64,000 bases of DNA, from positions 245,037,818 to 245,101,817 of the forward strand of contig CM030364.1 in assembly GCA_017893485.1 (NCBI GenBank), in the 5' to 3' direction. Made by a program: the position numbers and the translations under genes. Positions within the stretch are counted from its first letter, which is position 1; every line of letters begins with the position of its first letter. The DNA is from Hemerocallis citrina (lineage: Eukaryota > Streptophyta > Magnoliopsida > Asparagales > Asphodelaceae). Positions 33,602 to 44,881 of the stretch are shown piece by piece. The notes beneath the pieces are model-generated. The model saw only the letters and a list, made by a program, of their open reading frames with translations, made no database searches and was not told where the DNA came from.

Positions 33602-34025
33602 ACTTAAACAACCCTTTCTTTCTCTCTCTCTCTCCCCCTCCCACTTCCCCAGTTCTGTTTCTCTCTCTCTCTCAGCTATCCCGACCCTCTTTCTCTGTCT
33701 CTCTCTCTCCTCACTTCCCGACCCCCCCTCGCTCTTCCCGATCCCCTCTCGACGCCCCACCTCATGCCGCCCCGACGCCCCCACGCCTCAACTCCGTCGA
33801 CGTCCATCCCGATCCTCTTTCTCTCTCTCTCCTCACTTCCCGAACCCCCCCCTCTCTCTCTCTTCCCGATCCCCTCCCGACGCCCCACCTCCTGCCGCCC
33901 CGACGCCCCTACGCCTCGCCTCCGTCGACGGCACTGATACCCTCTCGACGCCCTACCTCCTGCAGCCCCGACGCCTCGCCTCCGTCGACGGCGCTGCCCT
34001 CCTCATCCTCCCCTCCTCTAATGGG
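33602..34025 (+). repeat. C/T-rich promoter-like block with a 130-bp tandem repeat
   Basis: Three diverging copies of a 'ctctctc...cgatcccctc(t/c)cgacgcccc...cgtcgacg' unit start near 33672, 33805 and 33928 (the last truncated). The block is very rich in C and CT runs, like a plant 5' UTR. The long open frame across it is low-complexity Ser/Pro and probably not a protein. Confidence 0.6.
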
Positions 34026-34726
34026 TCAGTCCAATTTCCAGTATTGATGCTCATTTCAATGTTCTTATGGGTTAGATTGGATGGAAAAAATCCATCACTA
34101 CTCATCATGATGGTTAGTTATTGGTTAGTTAAACTTGATGGTTTGAGATATGATTTTGATGCTCATTCTCATGTAAATTTCAATTTCAATTTCAATTTTG
34201 ATGCTCATTCTCATGTTCTTATGGGTTACTTAAATTTGATGGTTTGAGAGTTAAGATTGTTCGGTTACTACTACTACTCATCATGTTCTTTTCGTTCTTT
34301 TGATGAGAGTTAAAATTTGATGGCTTTCGTTCTTTTCGTTTATCCGTCCTCTGCTATAGTTCGGGTACCATGAAATGATTTGTGCATTAGTTGATTAGTC
34401 TGGACATCAATTGTCGGATTGGTTTTTCTTCAAAATTATTGGAAAACATCCAATCAGTGTTTATTTAGATAATGTTCATGTGTTTTGCCAATTCTTGCAG
34501 TTGCAGAATAAGTTTACTGTGTGTAAAAGAGTGATGGTTTGCATAACTTATATATGCCCGTGCAAATCCTCCTTCTCTCATATTTATTTGAATTTATTAA
34601 GAGATCTTTCATACTCTTTGTTTTAATGTCAAAAGTCTTGACAATATGCATAGATCTGCATCACATCCCAAGTTCGTAGATAAATATAGATTTTCTCATC
34701 TTCTTCCTATGTTCAATTGACTTCAG

Positions 34727-34821
34727 GAGAAAGTGAACATGAAAAGAAAAGGTTTGGAGCTACCGATGCCGATTTTTATGAAGACGATGAGAAGGTTGAA
34801 GGAGTTGGAAAACTTCCAAAG
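34727..34821 (+). pseudogene. Captured exon of an unrecognised gene
   Basis: Bounded by acceptor 'cttcag' (34726) and donor 'AAAG^GTGAGA' (34822). It reads, without stops, KRFGATDADFYEDDEKVEG plus a few residues. The frame is acidic and intact, and both splice sites are good, so it looks like a real exon. I cannot name the family. Confidence 0.5.
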
Positions 34822-36016
34822 GTGAGAATATAAACTTCTTTCCAATAGCTGCCAATATTTATCCTTCAACTTTTATTTAGAAAAGGGGGTAAAAAACTCT
34901 ACAAAAATGAAAACCATTATGAACATGATATTTTCTTAATATTGAGAGTGATGATTATGTTGCTTCTTTGATGTGTTCTTTGACAAATGTTTGGTTACCT
35001 GACAAGTAAGTATTTGACCTTGCATTTTTTCATTATTATTATTTTTGTTAAAATGCAAAAAAAAAACTACCCAAAAAATTCACCAAAAAACTAAAAGCTA
35101 CTCTCATTTCTTTTAAATGCAAAAAATACTAGAATGTTTCCCTTTTCCAATAAACTTTGGGTAGTGAAGATGGATAAAACTAAAAGAGAAACTTAAGGTT
35201 GCAACTCGGAATTCATCAAAATGTTGGTGGGGGTTTTGAAAGTAGTGCGCCAATTTTCAATTTCGATTGGTTTTGCACTACAGAGATGGGATTTTTATGT
35301 GGCATTGTTTATGGGGTTTGAGGATTTGGGTCCATCATTGATGACTTTTTGGAGGGTGGATTTTTGTGTGGTTTGGCGCTGGAAATATAGTTTTTTTGGG
35401 GTGACATTGTTGATGGGGGTTTGACGATTTGGATAGTGGTTGGAGTTTTAGGGTTAGTTTAATTTGTTGAAAGCTGTAACTTGATGAAAAAGTTCATGGG
35501 TTTCTGAAAATTGCGACTTTGTTAATGGGTTTTCAGCTTGTAGTTTGGTTCGATTTCATGAATTTGGTTGGGGGTTTGGGTTTGTGTTTATATGCCTATG
35601 TTTAGCCTGGGTTATGGGTAATTGTGTTGTTTTCCCGCACAATTGCTAATGCGATTTGAGATTTAGTGTCCATTAGCTTATATTTGGTAATGGTAGAGAG
35701 TTTTATGCTTAGACATGGGTAATTCCATTTGTGCATGAGCAAAGAAGAACAGCTATAATAGTAGTTGGGATTTAGAAACACCCTATGAGATTGTGTTTGA
35801 TGAAAGAAAGTGGAGTAGGAGTACATTTAAATAGAGTTGACTTGATAATTAGTCAGTATGCGATAGTTGTTGACTTGAAGGAGGGGGTGAAGCTTAAGAG
35901 AGGTTTTCTCTTATCCTTCAAAATTTTGAATATCAACCTTTCCTTTTTGGATTTTCCCGGGCATCATTGATTCATTTCACAAGTGTCTTTGCTTATACTC
36001 TTGATAAAATTTGCAG
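34822..36016 (+). other. Intron-like AT/T-rich spacer inside the Helitron-like element
   Basis: No recognisable exon. Sequence composition is T-rich, like plant intron DNA, running up to the acceptor at 36016. Confidence 0.4.
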
Positions 36017-36264
36017 ATGCCAAAAAAGCATTACCTGGAGCTCCTATTCCGGTGGACTCTTCTCTCCATCAACCTATTGGTCATCAACTAGCAACTACCG
36101 CTGCATCTGTCATGGCTAAAATGTTTAGTGGAGATCAGGCCAGCAACTTTTCGGCCATCCAAAATGACTTGCAACACCCCTCTGGTTTGGGAAGTGATCC
36201 ATTCACTCAATATCTGGCTGAAATGTCCAGACAGCAGCTGAATGAAATAATGTCCGAAATGAAG
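36017..36264 (+). pseudogene. Captured exon resembling a CstF64-like hinge region
   Basis: Acceptor 'atttgcag' (36016) and donor 'GAAG^GTAGGA' (36265). About 82 codons without a stop: ALPGAPIPVDSSLHQPIGHQ ... ATTAASVMAKMFSGD ... and the end YLAEMSRQQLNEIMSEMK. The 'L..MS..QL.EIMS.MK' ending resembles the hinge domain of CstF64-type 3'-end processing proteins, which docks CstF77 or symplekin. The upstream part is less familiar, so this is a tentative match. Next to it is a cyclophilin exon from a different gene. Confidence 0.45.
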
Positions 36265-36588
36265 GTAGGATCTTTTTACAGATATTACAAGCCAAGTTTT
36301 TTCCTTTTTTGTTATTTTTTGGGTAGCTAATCAACATAACATATGATATATTTTGACTTAATGATAGGCCTTAGTTGATGAATCCACCGTTATCAATTTC
36401 AAAGGAATCCACCGTTATCAAAGGCTCTTTTTCAGGTTATTGTTCAACTTTCGCAAATGTTGATGAACTATGTTATATATGATAACTAGAGTCCTAGACA
36501 AGCCTGTTTCTGTTAGGGGGAATTTCTTAGATTAAAAGCACATATGTTTGTATTATTTATGCTAATATATCTCTATTTTTCTTCCCAG

Positions 36589-36706
36589 ATGAGAATATCA
36601 AACTGAAGCATAATGCACCTGGAGCTTTATCTATGGCAAATGCTGGTCCAAACACAAACGGATCACAATTTATTATCACCTTCAAGCCGACGCCCCATCT
36701 TCATGG
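36589..36706 (+). pseudogene. Captured cyclophilin (peptidyl-prolyl isomerase) exon
   Basis: Acceptor 'cttcccag' (36588) and donor 'CATGG^GTAACA' (36707). It encodes the cyclophilin core [20 protein letters not shown] and continues [11 protein letters not shown]. The [13 protein letters not shown] motif is diagnostic. The usual phenylalanine after 'QF' is isoleucine here, a change in the active-site pocket, and only this one exon is present. It is a gene fragment, not a gene. Confidence 0.85.
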
Positions 36707-37693
36707 GTAACACCTATTCTTAGTTTTTCAATGTTTCTATGTTCATTAAAAATCAGTCTTATTATATAGTATATTTTCGACGGATCTATTCTTAGTTTTC
36801 TAACACCTATTCTTAGTTTTTCAACGGATCTATTTGTTTTTCATGCCGAGCATCTCATTCTTTATCATAAGATGTGAAGTTGAAAAAAATAGTAATGGCA
36901 CATGCTATGCACATTTATTGATCATTTAAATTAAAAAAAAAACAACTTAAAAGAAGCAAATTTACATACTACCATTGATGTTATTCAGCAGAAGTCCAGA
37001 TAAACTTTAGAAATCCAGGTAACAATCCCTGAGAAAACCCAAACCCGTATCGATCCAGGTAATAACCCTTTGTTACCTTTATAAATACTATATCTATTAG
37101 CATTTTCAGCTCTGTTTATGTTGTTTCTAGGCGTACTGATCTCTTTTTATGTTGTTTATAAGAACTAGAAGACAACATCAGGTAAAGAGTTGAAATTTTG
37201 AGCATGTATGAAAACTTTTATCTCCTCATCTCAGATGCATAATACATCTCAGACAGATCATTCAAAATCATCTTCAAACCAAAACACATACAAAGATTTT
37301 AAACAAGAAGTATGTGATCCAAACAAATTTTGTCTACGAAGTAATGCAGATGTTGCTGCAAAATGGACATTCTAATTTTCATGCTCATTCAAAGATTTTG
37401 ATGCTCATTCTACAAAATCGACATTCTAATGTAGCTACAAGGTAGTTGAATTCTAATTTTGATGCTCATTCTCATGTAAAGATTGGATTTGTAGGCCTTT
37501 GTAGCTTATAGTCTTTGTTCTAAGTTCGTATACGCTTTGAAAAAAATCATGCTCATTCAATTTTGTAGATTATTTGGATCTGGTTTGATATTATTAAGAA
37601 ATGCACTTTGTCACTGATTTCTTATACTGTAATTATTTTCAGAGGGCATTTTATTCTGATGTGCTAACTTTGAATATAACAATATGGTAACAG

Positions 37694-37814
37694 GATGATG
37701 AGAGTGCGTTGCTACAGCAACCTCTTGCAATGTTCATGGATGATGCTAGGTCTGGTGCAATTGCAGACACTGACATGTCAAATGCTACGGCAGATGACCA
37801 AGAATTGGCTTTCG
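37694..37814 (+). pseudogene. Captured RPN10 (26S proteasome ubiquitin receptor) exon
   Basis: Acceptor 'ggtaacag' (37693) and donor 'TTTCG^GTTAGT' (37815). It reads DDESALLQQPLAMFMDDARS and then DTDMSNATADDQELAF. The ALLQQ-LAM-M core is the second ubiquitin-interacting motif of RPN10/PSMD4, and the DADMS-ATADDQELA tail is typical of plant RPN10. Two core positions (Pro for Ala, Phe for Ser) differ from the usual UIM. Only this exon is visible. Confidence 0.8.
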
Positions 37815-39501
37815 GTTAGTTCTTATTTACATTCCAACTCTATGACAATTCCCAACACATTTGGCAACTTTATTTATCTTCTTTTTTGGCCCAAAATATC
37901 CCATTAGATGGTAGTTTTTAATATTTTAAAAAAAAAGTTTTGCTGATGCCTTGCGAAATTGATCTTGATGAAAATGATTAATTTAAAACATGGTGGTTAA
38001 CTGGTTAGAAATCCTTCGTTTAGATCATGGCTAATTCGCTGTGAAAGAAGAGATAACTTATTGAGAAAAATGGCCTTTAGACCCTTTGTTTTAGATCTTT
38101 ACTGCCAAATAGGGATACACGAGCGATTTAATAAGATAGAACTCTACCCCAAATAAAAATATAGATCCCATACGATAGAACTCTACCCCAAATGAGTCAT
38201 CAATTTGTGCAAGTTAAGCAATCAGTGCAAAGTTGAGAAATTTGTGGTTTTGAGACATTAAATCATCAGTTTTTAATTGTGTGGTTGATTCAAGTTCGTA
38301 AAGTAGAAACATTATGCTAGGATGATAAAAGCTGAACTTTATGCTACTTAATATTTTACTTATCTTACATATTACCAATTGTAGTGAAGCACTTTAGTTA
38401 GATTTCCTTAGGATGGAGCCTACAACTTTTGATTAGAGTGATAAAAAGATTGATTTTGTTTTTCGACACACCCCATTGGTTAATTCAGTCTTTCAATTTG
38501 AACCAAGATTGAATGAATTAAAATAATTAGATTTTTAGCTTCTGGATAAACCCCAATGAAATAAATTGCAAACCTGTCAAGGATAAGTTTTCCGTGGTGC
38601 TATAACTCCTTTCACTATTACCTATTCATTCTTCTTTTACTGGATTATTGGAGCACTTTCTAAAAGGCTTAAGCAGTTGGCTTTGGCACAAGTGGTTGCG
38701 TAGATGAATGTGAAATTAACAATTTTAATACGACTACAGTCTATATATACATCATGAAACTCGAAGTTAACGTCAGCTAATTCTTTTAAGTACAAGAAAC
38801 ACAAATGAATTTTTCTCGCATATTCTTCCTAAGTATATGATGTATATGAGGTTAACTTCAATCCTTTTTCTATTTTCCTAATATGATGTCAGATGTGATT
38901 GAATGCAAAGGTTAACTTCAATCCTGACCATCGATTTCATTGTCTCTACATCTCAGGTTGCATTCGTTTTGTTGGGTTTTTGTTAGATTTATACTATTTT
39001 GCATCTAATTTTGCATCTAATTTTAGGATTGATACTGTTTTGCAGCTTCGTCAACCCAATTTTCACTGCAGCGCAGATTTTGAAATTGTAAGTGTTATTC
39101 GAAATTTATACAAGTTTTCCATATAATTTTGCATCTAATTTTGCATCAAAATTTATACTGTTTTCCATCTATTTAGGGTTGCAGATTTTACCTAATTGAG
39201 ATTGTTTAGGGTTATATCTGTTTAGGATGGTATCTGTTTAGGGTTATATTCAATCAGATCGTTTTTCTTTGTCTGTGTACTTTTTTAGGTGATGAAAATT
39301 TTGGACAGTGGTCTGCCTTTTAGATGAGATTAAAGTACCATCGCATCAGTGTTGGTTCTATTAGCTTTATCTGACCTCTATTTTTTCATGTCAAGTAATA
39401 TGATGTCTATGGTTCATAGCACTAGAATTTGCTCATGATACGCTTAGCTTTTGTTTCGTTTTGTCAAGCCTTCTCAATCTAGGGTTGTATTGTTGTCCCT
39501 A
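37815..39501 (+). other. Spacer in the Helitron-like element, no gene recognised
   Basis: AT-rich DNA. Locally repeated phrases 'ttttgcatctaattttgcatc' and variants occur near 38998-39020 and 39125-39150. No exon with supportable coding content is seen. Confidence 0.4.
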
Positions 39502-39769
39502 ACATCTAATTTGATGGGAAAAAAGCTTTAGTGATAATGAAAATATTAATAGAAAGTTCAATTTTTAAATAACATAAAAGTTATTGGTATTGGTTTATTA
39601 ATACAATTTGAAATTTTAGGTGTCATTCAAGCACAACATCTAATTTGATGGGAAAAAAGCTTTAGTGATAATGAAAATATTAATAGAAAGTTCAATTTTT
39701 AAATAACATAAAAGTTATTGGTATTGGTTTATTAATACAATTTGAAATTTTAGGTGTCATTCAAGCACA
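39502..39769 (+). repeat. Perfect 134-bp tandem duplication
   Basis: 39502-39635 is repeated as 39636-39769 without a visible difference ('acatctaatttgatggg' to 'tcattcaagcaca'). The lack of divergence indicates a recent duplication. The second copy runs into an open stretch (39760-39830) after 'attttag' that could be an exon remnant. Confidence 0.85.
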
Positions 39770-39829
39770 ATGTTTCGATCATGCACCTTACCAAGCGAGA
39801 AAAAGAAAATGGAATATACATGAGCAGGT

Positions 39830-40837
39830 GGACGAGAAGTTCTCATTGGATTAGGCATTTTTAACAAATTTTACTTTTAAAGTCTACTTTCGAGTTTTTC
39901 ATAACAGAATGAATCAGTAGTTATGTTTAGCTTAGAAAAACAAAGCATATTTATGTTTTCTGTTAAATTGGAAAGCACCAAGTCTAAATGTGAAAGCTTA
40001 ATTTCAATTTTTAAGAAGAGATAAGAAGTGCAATTTTAATGTTAAAGCATACAAGTTACAAATTTATGAATGTGATTATCTTTCAATAAACTTTTTTCAC
40101 ACTCTAACTAATGAACCTTACTTGAATAAAACTTTTTATAACTATTCAATTAGAAGACTTAAGATAGCAACATTTTCTCTAAGTAGTGTTATGGATGATC
40201 CACAAACTATTAAACTGTGCATGAGCTACCACTACCATACTCTTAGCACATCCTCTCAACTATACAGTGTCTAAATTTCCTTTGCATTTGTAAGGATAAC
40301 TACAGATAATTTTATTAACTATATATTTAAGTACTAGGTATGCCGGTGGCTGAAATCTGTTTGTTTAACATATTATACTTTGTTTAACATATTATACTTT
40401 ATATTTAAGTACAGATAATTTTATTAACTCTCAGCTCTCCAAAGTATAATCTGTTTGTTTAACATATTATACTTTGTTTCGAGGTTTAAAGCATGTGTGC
40501 ACAAAACTTCAGAAACCTCCAAAAAAATTAAAAAAAACAACATTCTAAACATACTCAATGCTCTGGTCACACGGTAAGTGGCTAAAACTCATCAATTCCA
40601 TTTGCAATTCTGTACATACATAATTTCTATGTACACAATATTCAACAAGTAGAAAGAGTATCCAGCAGCAAGCAGCTTAAATCATACAAAACTTTAAAGA
40701 AATCTGTGCTTTATCAGGTACATTTGGGAGATACAGCACAAAAGACTACAACTACAGTAGTCCAAGTTTTTCTCCATTTTCATAAAATGAACCTCAGCTG
40801 AATCGATATACAACTAAAAAGGCGGTATAAAATAAAC
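39830..40837 (+). other. Spacer with shuffled local repeats
   Basis: No gene seen. 'tttgtttaacatattatact' occurs three times (near 40360, 40381 and 40456), and 'agataattttattaact' twice (near 40305 and 40413), indicating local rearrangement. Confidence 0.45.
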
Positions 40838-41382
40838 CTACTTCCTCAAAATATGTTCGAGTCTCCCTGTTTGGAAAGCAGGTAAACCCATTTCTCCATA
40901 AACATTGTACAGAAGTTGCTGAAGCCATCTCTGAGTTGACGGGTCTTCCTGCAACAATCGCCAAATAAAACTTGAATGAATAGAATTCTTAATTGTACGA
41001 AACGGAAAATAATATAGACAGATAAAAAAGAAGAAGAATTTTAAGATATCAAACTATCAAAGTTTTAAAGTCAAGCAACAAACTCACTTGAAAAGTGTCA
41101 AAATTTGTCTTTCAACAAGCGTGGAAGATGTTGCCGCAGAGCTTCACTTGCCCTAAGCATAATTGATGCAATTATCACCTTATTGCAACACACATTTACA
41201 ATATAAAGAGTGCACTATGATGAGAAGAGTAAAGGATATATGTAAGTAACCTTGGATTGTCGGATAATCTTAGGCAGTAGTGAATTACAAGTTTTAGTAG
41301 CCGCATAGGTGGCTGATCGGAATCAACCATGGCCTTCAAGACTTGAATTACAGCAAAGAACCGCCCAGCTGAAAGTTGCCAC
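40838..41382 (-). pseudogene. Captured CNOT9/RCD1 (CCR4-NOT subunit) fragment, three exons
   Basis: On the minus strand: exon 41251-41382 (SAGRFFAVIQVLKAMVDSD, then RLLKLVIHYCLRLSDNPR), exon 41088-41152 (ASEALRQHLPRLLKDKF, then an in-frame TGA) and terminal exon 40838-40948 (EDPSTQRWLQQLLYNVYGEM ... ending HILRK and TAG). The RLLK...CLRLSDNPR and TQRWLQQLL blocks are signatures of the armadillo-repeat CNOT9/RCD1 protein, an mRNA-deadenylation complex subunit. GT-AG borders and phase agree between exons. The 5' exons are missing and the middle exon has a stop, so this is a genomic fragment captured with introns. It lies opposite in orientation to the cyclophilin and RPN10 pieces. Confidence 0.75.
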
Positions 41383-41986
41383 CTGTAGATATGTAAAATG
41401 GTGTTAGATATGTAAATGCCACAAATTCATATCCAAAAAACGATTTATACATACTTCAAAGACCAAAAACACTAATATAGGCAAAGAAGTGAAATGAGAA
41501 ATCATACATGAAAAAATTCCAGAAAAATGTATATCTCTTTAAAGAAACCTGCAAAGTATATCTTCCATTCTGAAAACACGAAAGCAAATGCATTTACATG
41601 TCTTTCATAAACAGTCTACCACAAGTGCAGAAATTATAGTTTTAAGTTCATAAAATGAGATGACCTTCATTTAGAATATATAAGAAGAAGAGTTTCTGAG
41701 CACAAATAAAAAAACATAAATCTCTCATTCCGGCTTTCCTGTGAATCCCTTCTCACTATGAAGGATTCTTACAGGATTCTTCCAGCCTCGAATCAATGTA
41801 GGACAAAAGAACCAAAAAAGGCAGTCCCAAACAAAGAGAATGTATAACAAACATCTGAAATTGGAGAACTAAACATGAGATATACTTCTATTTGATATAT
41901 ATTACAACTGTTACTTTCAATCTGCCAACTAATCAGTGGTCAAGATAAAAGCTGAAACAAAATGACTGTTAAGTGGGGTCAATAAT

Positions 41987-42175
41987 CTACATCCTTCCAT
42001 GAGATCTCGGGGATTTTCTGGGGTAATCAGCTAATGAGTTTGCATCTATTCCTTCTCGATTCGGCCTCTTCTTTGAATCAGATGATGTTTTCTGCTTCCT
42101 AATCATATCATCGGCATATCTAATCCAAAGGGCCTCCCTTTCTTTTCGGGGCATCTTAGAATACCTAGGGTCAGG
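41987..42175 (-). pseudogene. Captured terminal exon of an unrecognised gene
   Basis: On the minus strand, after acceptor 'ttttaaag', a 62-codon open frame runs to TAG at 41987-41989: PDPRYSKMPRKEREALWIRY, ADDMIRKQKTSSDSKKRP, then a Ser/Arg-rich end. It is basic with the look of a conserved nuclear-protein C-terminus. I do not recognise it. It lies 600 bp upstream of the CNOT9 exons on the same strand but does not belong to that family as I know it. Confidence 0.45.
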
Positions 42176-43739
42176 CTTTAAAAGGACAGTAAGGAGTGGT
42201 AGTCACGTGCACAACGCTGTAGATTGTTCCAAAGAAGTCAGTACAATTTTGTCCAAACAATGTAATGGAGTTTCTCATTGTGCTAGATTAATTAAGACAT
42301 AAAATCCATTATCAGAAGGTAAAATCAAGGAACACTAATTCTTCAAGGACAAATTGAAACAAACACATGCACCCTCACCCACCACACAATACAGTAAGCA
42401 TGCAGTACATAAACACTGGTGATACCCCCCTACAGTCCTACTCAGATAGAGCCACAAGCACGCCACAAGCAAGGCACATCAGGTGTTTAGGAATTGGACC
42501 GAGAACATGGAGAACCAACAAACACGATACACTAACACACTAACAATGGTAGAGAGAGAAAAAAAGGAATTTATGAAGTTCGAAGAGGCACCCCATGTGA
42601 TGAAAGAGGAGGTCGAGGGTTCAAGCCAGGGAGTAAGCATATAACTAATAGTTTTCTCATAGAGATGGATATTAAATATAACTACAGTTTTTCTATCTAA
42701 AAAATTATTAATAACTATGGATATTGAATACAATATAATTTCTATATTAGCTAGCTAGAACAAACAATAGGTTGTCACTCATATATATATTGAAGACAAT
42801 GCTAAATTTTCAACTATATAGCAATTGGAGTTGCAATAACAAATAATTATTCTAGCACAAACAAACAATTGGACTTGCTATAAAACAAGTATCACCCTAT
42901 CTATTATTTGATGGCAAACATTAAATCAATTAACTTATCAGTAATGACATATTGACACCATATATAAGAAGAAACAAATTAGAAAGAGGGTCGTCTATTA
43001 ACTTATTATTTTTTCTTTAATGAAACAGGATGACAAAATTAAAAAAAAAACCAATTATATATGATAGACTTACCTTACCAAAACATTTTTTCATTGTTGT
43101 TTTACTTTTGAACTTTAATAGAACTGGGATGCACCTAATATGGACCTCAAATTTATAAATGCAACTACATTGATCAATTGGGGTTGCAATAAGGTAAATT
43201 TATATTTACTACAACTACACCCTATGTTAATCATTAATTGCTGCTAATTTAATGCTTATTTTTTTTTCCAGATTGTCGTTCGCACTCAGAACCGTTATGT
43301 ACATATTGACAGTTTAACTTTTTGTAGGGTGATGAAGAACATATTTGGTTGAAGGCATTGTTCTGTTTGAAAGGTAATTGTTTCAAAACTATTACTATTG
43401 TTTTCAAACTTTTATTGTTTTAATTGTTTATTGTAAACTCTTACTATTTGATTCAAAACTCTTATTGTTTTTTTAGGCTCATTGTTTGGCCCCAATTTTG
43501 AAGATTCAACCATTGTGTTCTCCTACAACCCTGTAATTTTATTTTTTTCATTCGGTTGGTTGGTGTTTATTATGGTGGATGATGTAATAGTTGTAATAGT
43601 TGCAATATTTAGCATTTTTGGAGATGATGTAAGTAACTGTATATAATGATGATATAATATAATTATGTTAATACCCGTACCCGCAATTTTGTGGAGTATG
43701 GGGTTCTGTGTTTGGTTTTTTAAAGGTTTTTAGAAGGTT
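42176..43739 (+). other. Spacer in the Helitron-like element; one B-box-like site
   Basis: AT-rich. 42617-42628 (gggttcaagcca) matches a pol III B-box, and no clear A-box or tail accompanies it, so it may be a SINE scrap. No gene seen. Confidence 0.4.
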
Positions 43740-44410
43740 TTTCAAAAATCCATTACGTTTTCAAACGAATTTTTGGTTTTTATTTTGTATCTTGCATTAT
43801 ATTCTGATTTTCCCCCCAGAGCCTTATATATATGATGCCTGTGTGATGTTGCTTGGTTTCGCCTGCGGAGGATTGATATTTATTGCCTGTGATGTCATAT
43901 TTTTAATTGTTAGCAGAATTCCGTAAGGAATTACTGTAAAAGGGCTAATATTTTAGGGAAGCTTCCGTCAAAATTTTACTAAATTTTCTAAAATCTATTA
44001 TGTTTTGAAATAATATGTTGGTTTTTATTTTGTATCTTAGTCATATGAAGATTTTTTCTTCTCAGAGCCCTATATATATGATGTCTGTGTGATGTTTGGA
44101 TTGGCCTGGGGAGAATTTATATTTCTTGACTGTGATGTTAAATTTTTAATTGTGAGCAGAATTCCGTAAGGAATTGCTGTAAAATGACTAATATTTTAGG
44201 GGAGATTCTGTCGAAATGTTTACAAAATTTCCTAAAATCTTTTATGGTTACAAACTATATATTTTTCTTTTATTTTATATCTTTAGTCATATGAAGTTTT
44301 TTTTCCCCCAAGCCTTATATATATGATGCCTGTGTGATGTGGCTTGGATTGGGCTGGGGAGGATTCAATTTGACTGTCTACGATGTTAATGCTCTAAAAT
44401 GAATAATATT
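43740..44410 (+). repeat. 247-bp tandem repeat, three copies, near the Helitron 3' end
   Basis: The landmark 'tatatatatgatg(c/t)ctgtgtgatgt' occurs near 43825, 44071 and 44319 (periods about 246-248 bp), with 'gcagaattccgtaaggaatt' shared by the first two units (43915 and 44156). The units are diverged. Confidence 0.8.
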
Positions 44411-44847
44411 CCACGAGAGATTTTGTCAAAAAATTTACTACAATCCTGCCTATAAAATTTTAAATAAGATTGTCGAAATAATTAATTAATCATTCTTCGC
44501 GATAATGTGCCGTAGGAAACAATTTAAAGGCGCAGTATTAGAAAACTATTAGGAATCAATATAATTTCAAAGGAGGCCTGTAAAGAGTAGATGATTGTAT
44601 TAGAAAGGTGGGAGCATTTTTTTAATTGATGTTCTCACATCTCTTGAGAAATTAGCTTTTTTAAGAATTGGATAAGTCAATATTGAGATATTTAAGGCAA
44701 TAAAGATAAATTCCTAAAAAACTAAAACATTTTAACCCGTAATTGTTTTTTTTTGTTAAAGAGGTAGAAAGAGGTATATTGAATGATTTTTTATATATAG
44801 TTCACCCAACCAAATAACTCCAATTAAATTTATATGCAGTTCCGAAT

Positions 44848-44881
44848 ACGTGCCGTAGGCACGTGCCACGGGCATACCTAG
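44848..44881 (+). other. Helitron 3' terminus: hairpin plus CTAG
   Basis: Hairpin with a 7-bp stem and 3-nt loop (44848-44864), 13 nt, then CTAG and a host T. This is the rolling-circle termination signal of Helitrons. Confidence 0.75.

Larger units (their letters stand above)
33451..44881 (+). mobile_element. Helitron-like element with several captured gene fragments
   Basis: The 3' end is canonical: a 7-bp hairpin ACGTGCC-GTA-GGCACGT (44848-44864), then CTAG (44878-44881) followed by host T, with no target duplication. Just before it is a 247-bp tandem repeat. The 5' end is not sharply visible: LTR G sequence stops near 33450 and no clean TC start is seen, so the left boundary is approximate. 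Inside are spliced-gene exons from different loci on both strands (cyclophilin, RPN10, a CstF64-like hinge, CNOT9/RCD1 and two unknowns). No Rep/helicase frame is present. Multi-gene capture of this kind is characteristic of plant Helitrons. More than one nested element could be present. Confidence 0.65.

Noticed and set aside
33367..34047. 226-codon + strand ORF as a protein-coding gene
   Set aside because: It is Ser/Pro low-complexity from CT-rich repeated DNA and crosses the probable border between LTR G and the Helitron-like element. No domain is visible.
36377..36430. Exon with duplicated 'gaatccaccgttatca'
   Set aside because: It is only a short local duplication, and no coding frame with splice sites supports an exon.
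42610..42630. A second SINE in the Helitron-like element
   Set aside because: Only the B-box-like phrase is seen, without an A-box, tail or target duplication.
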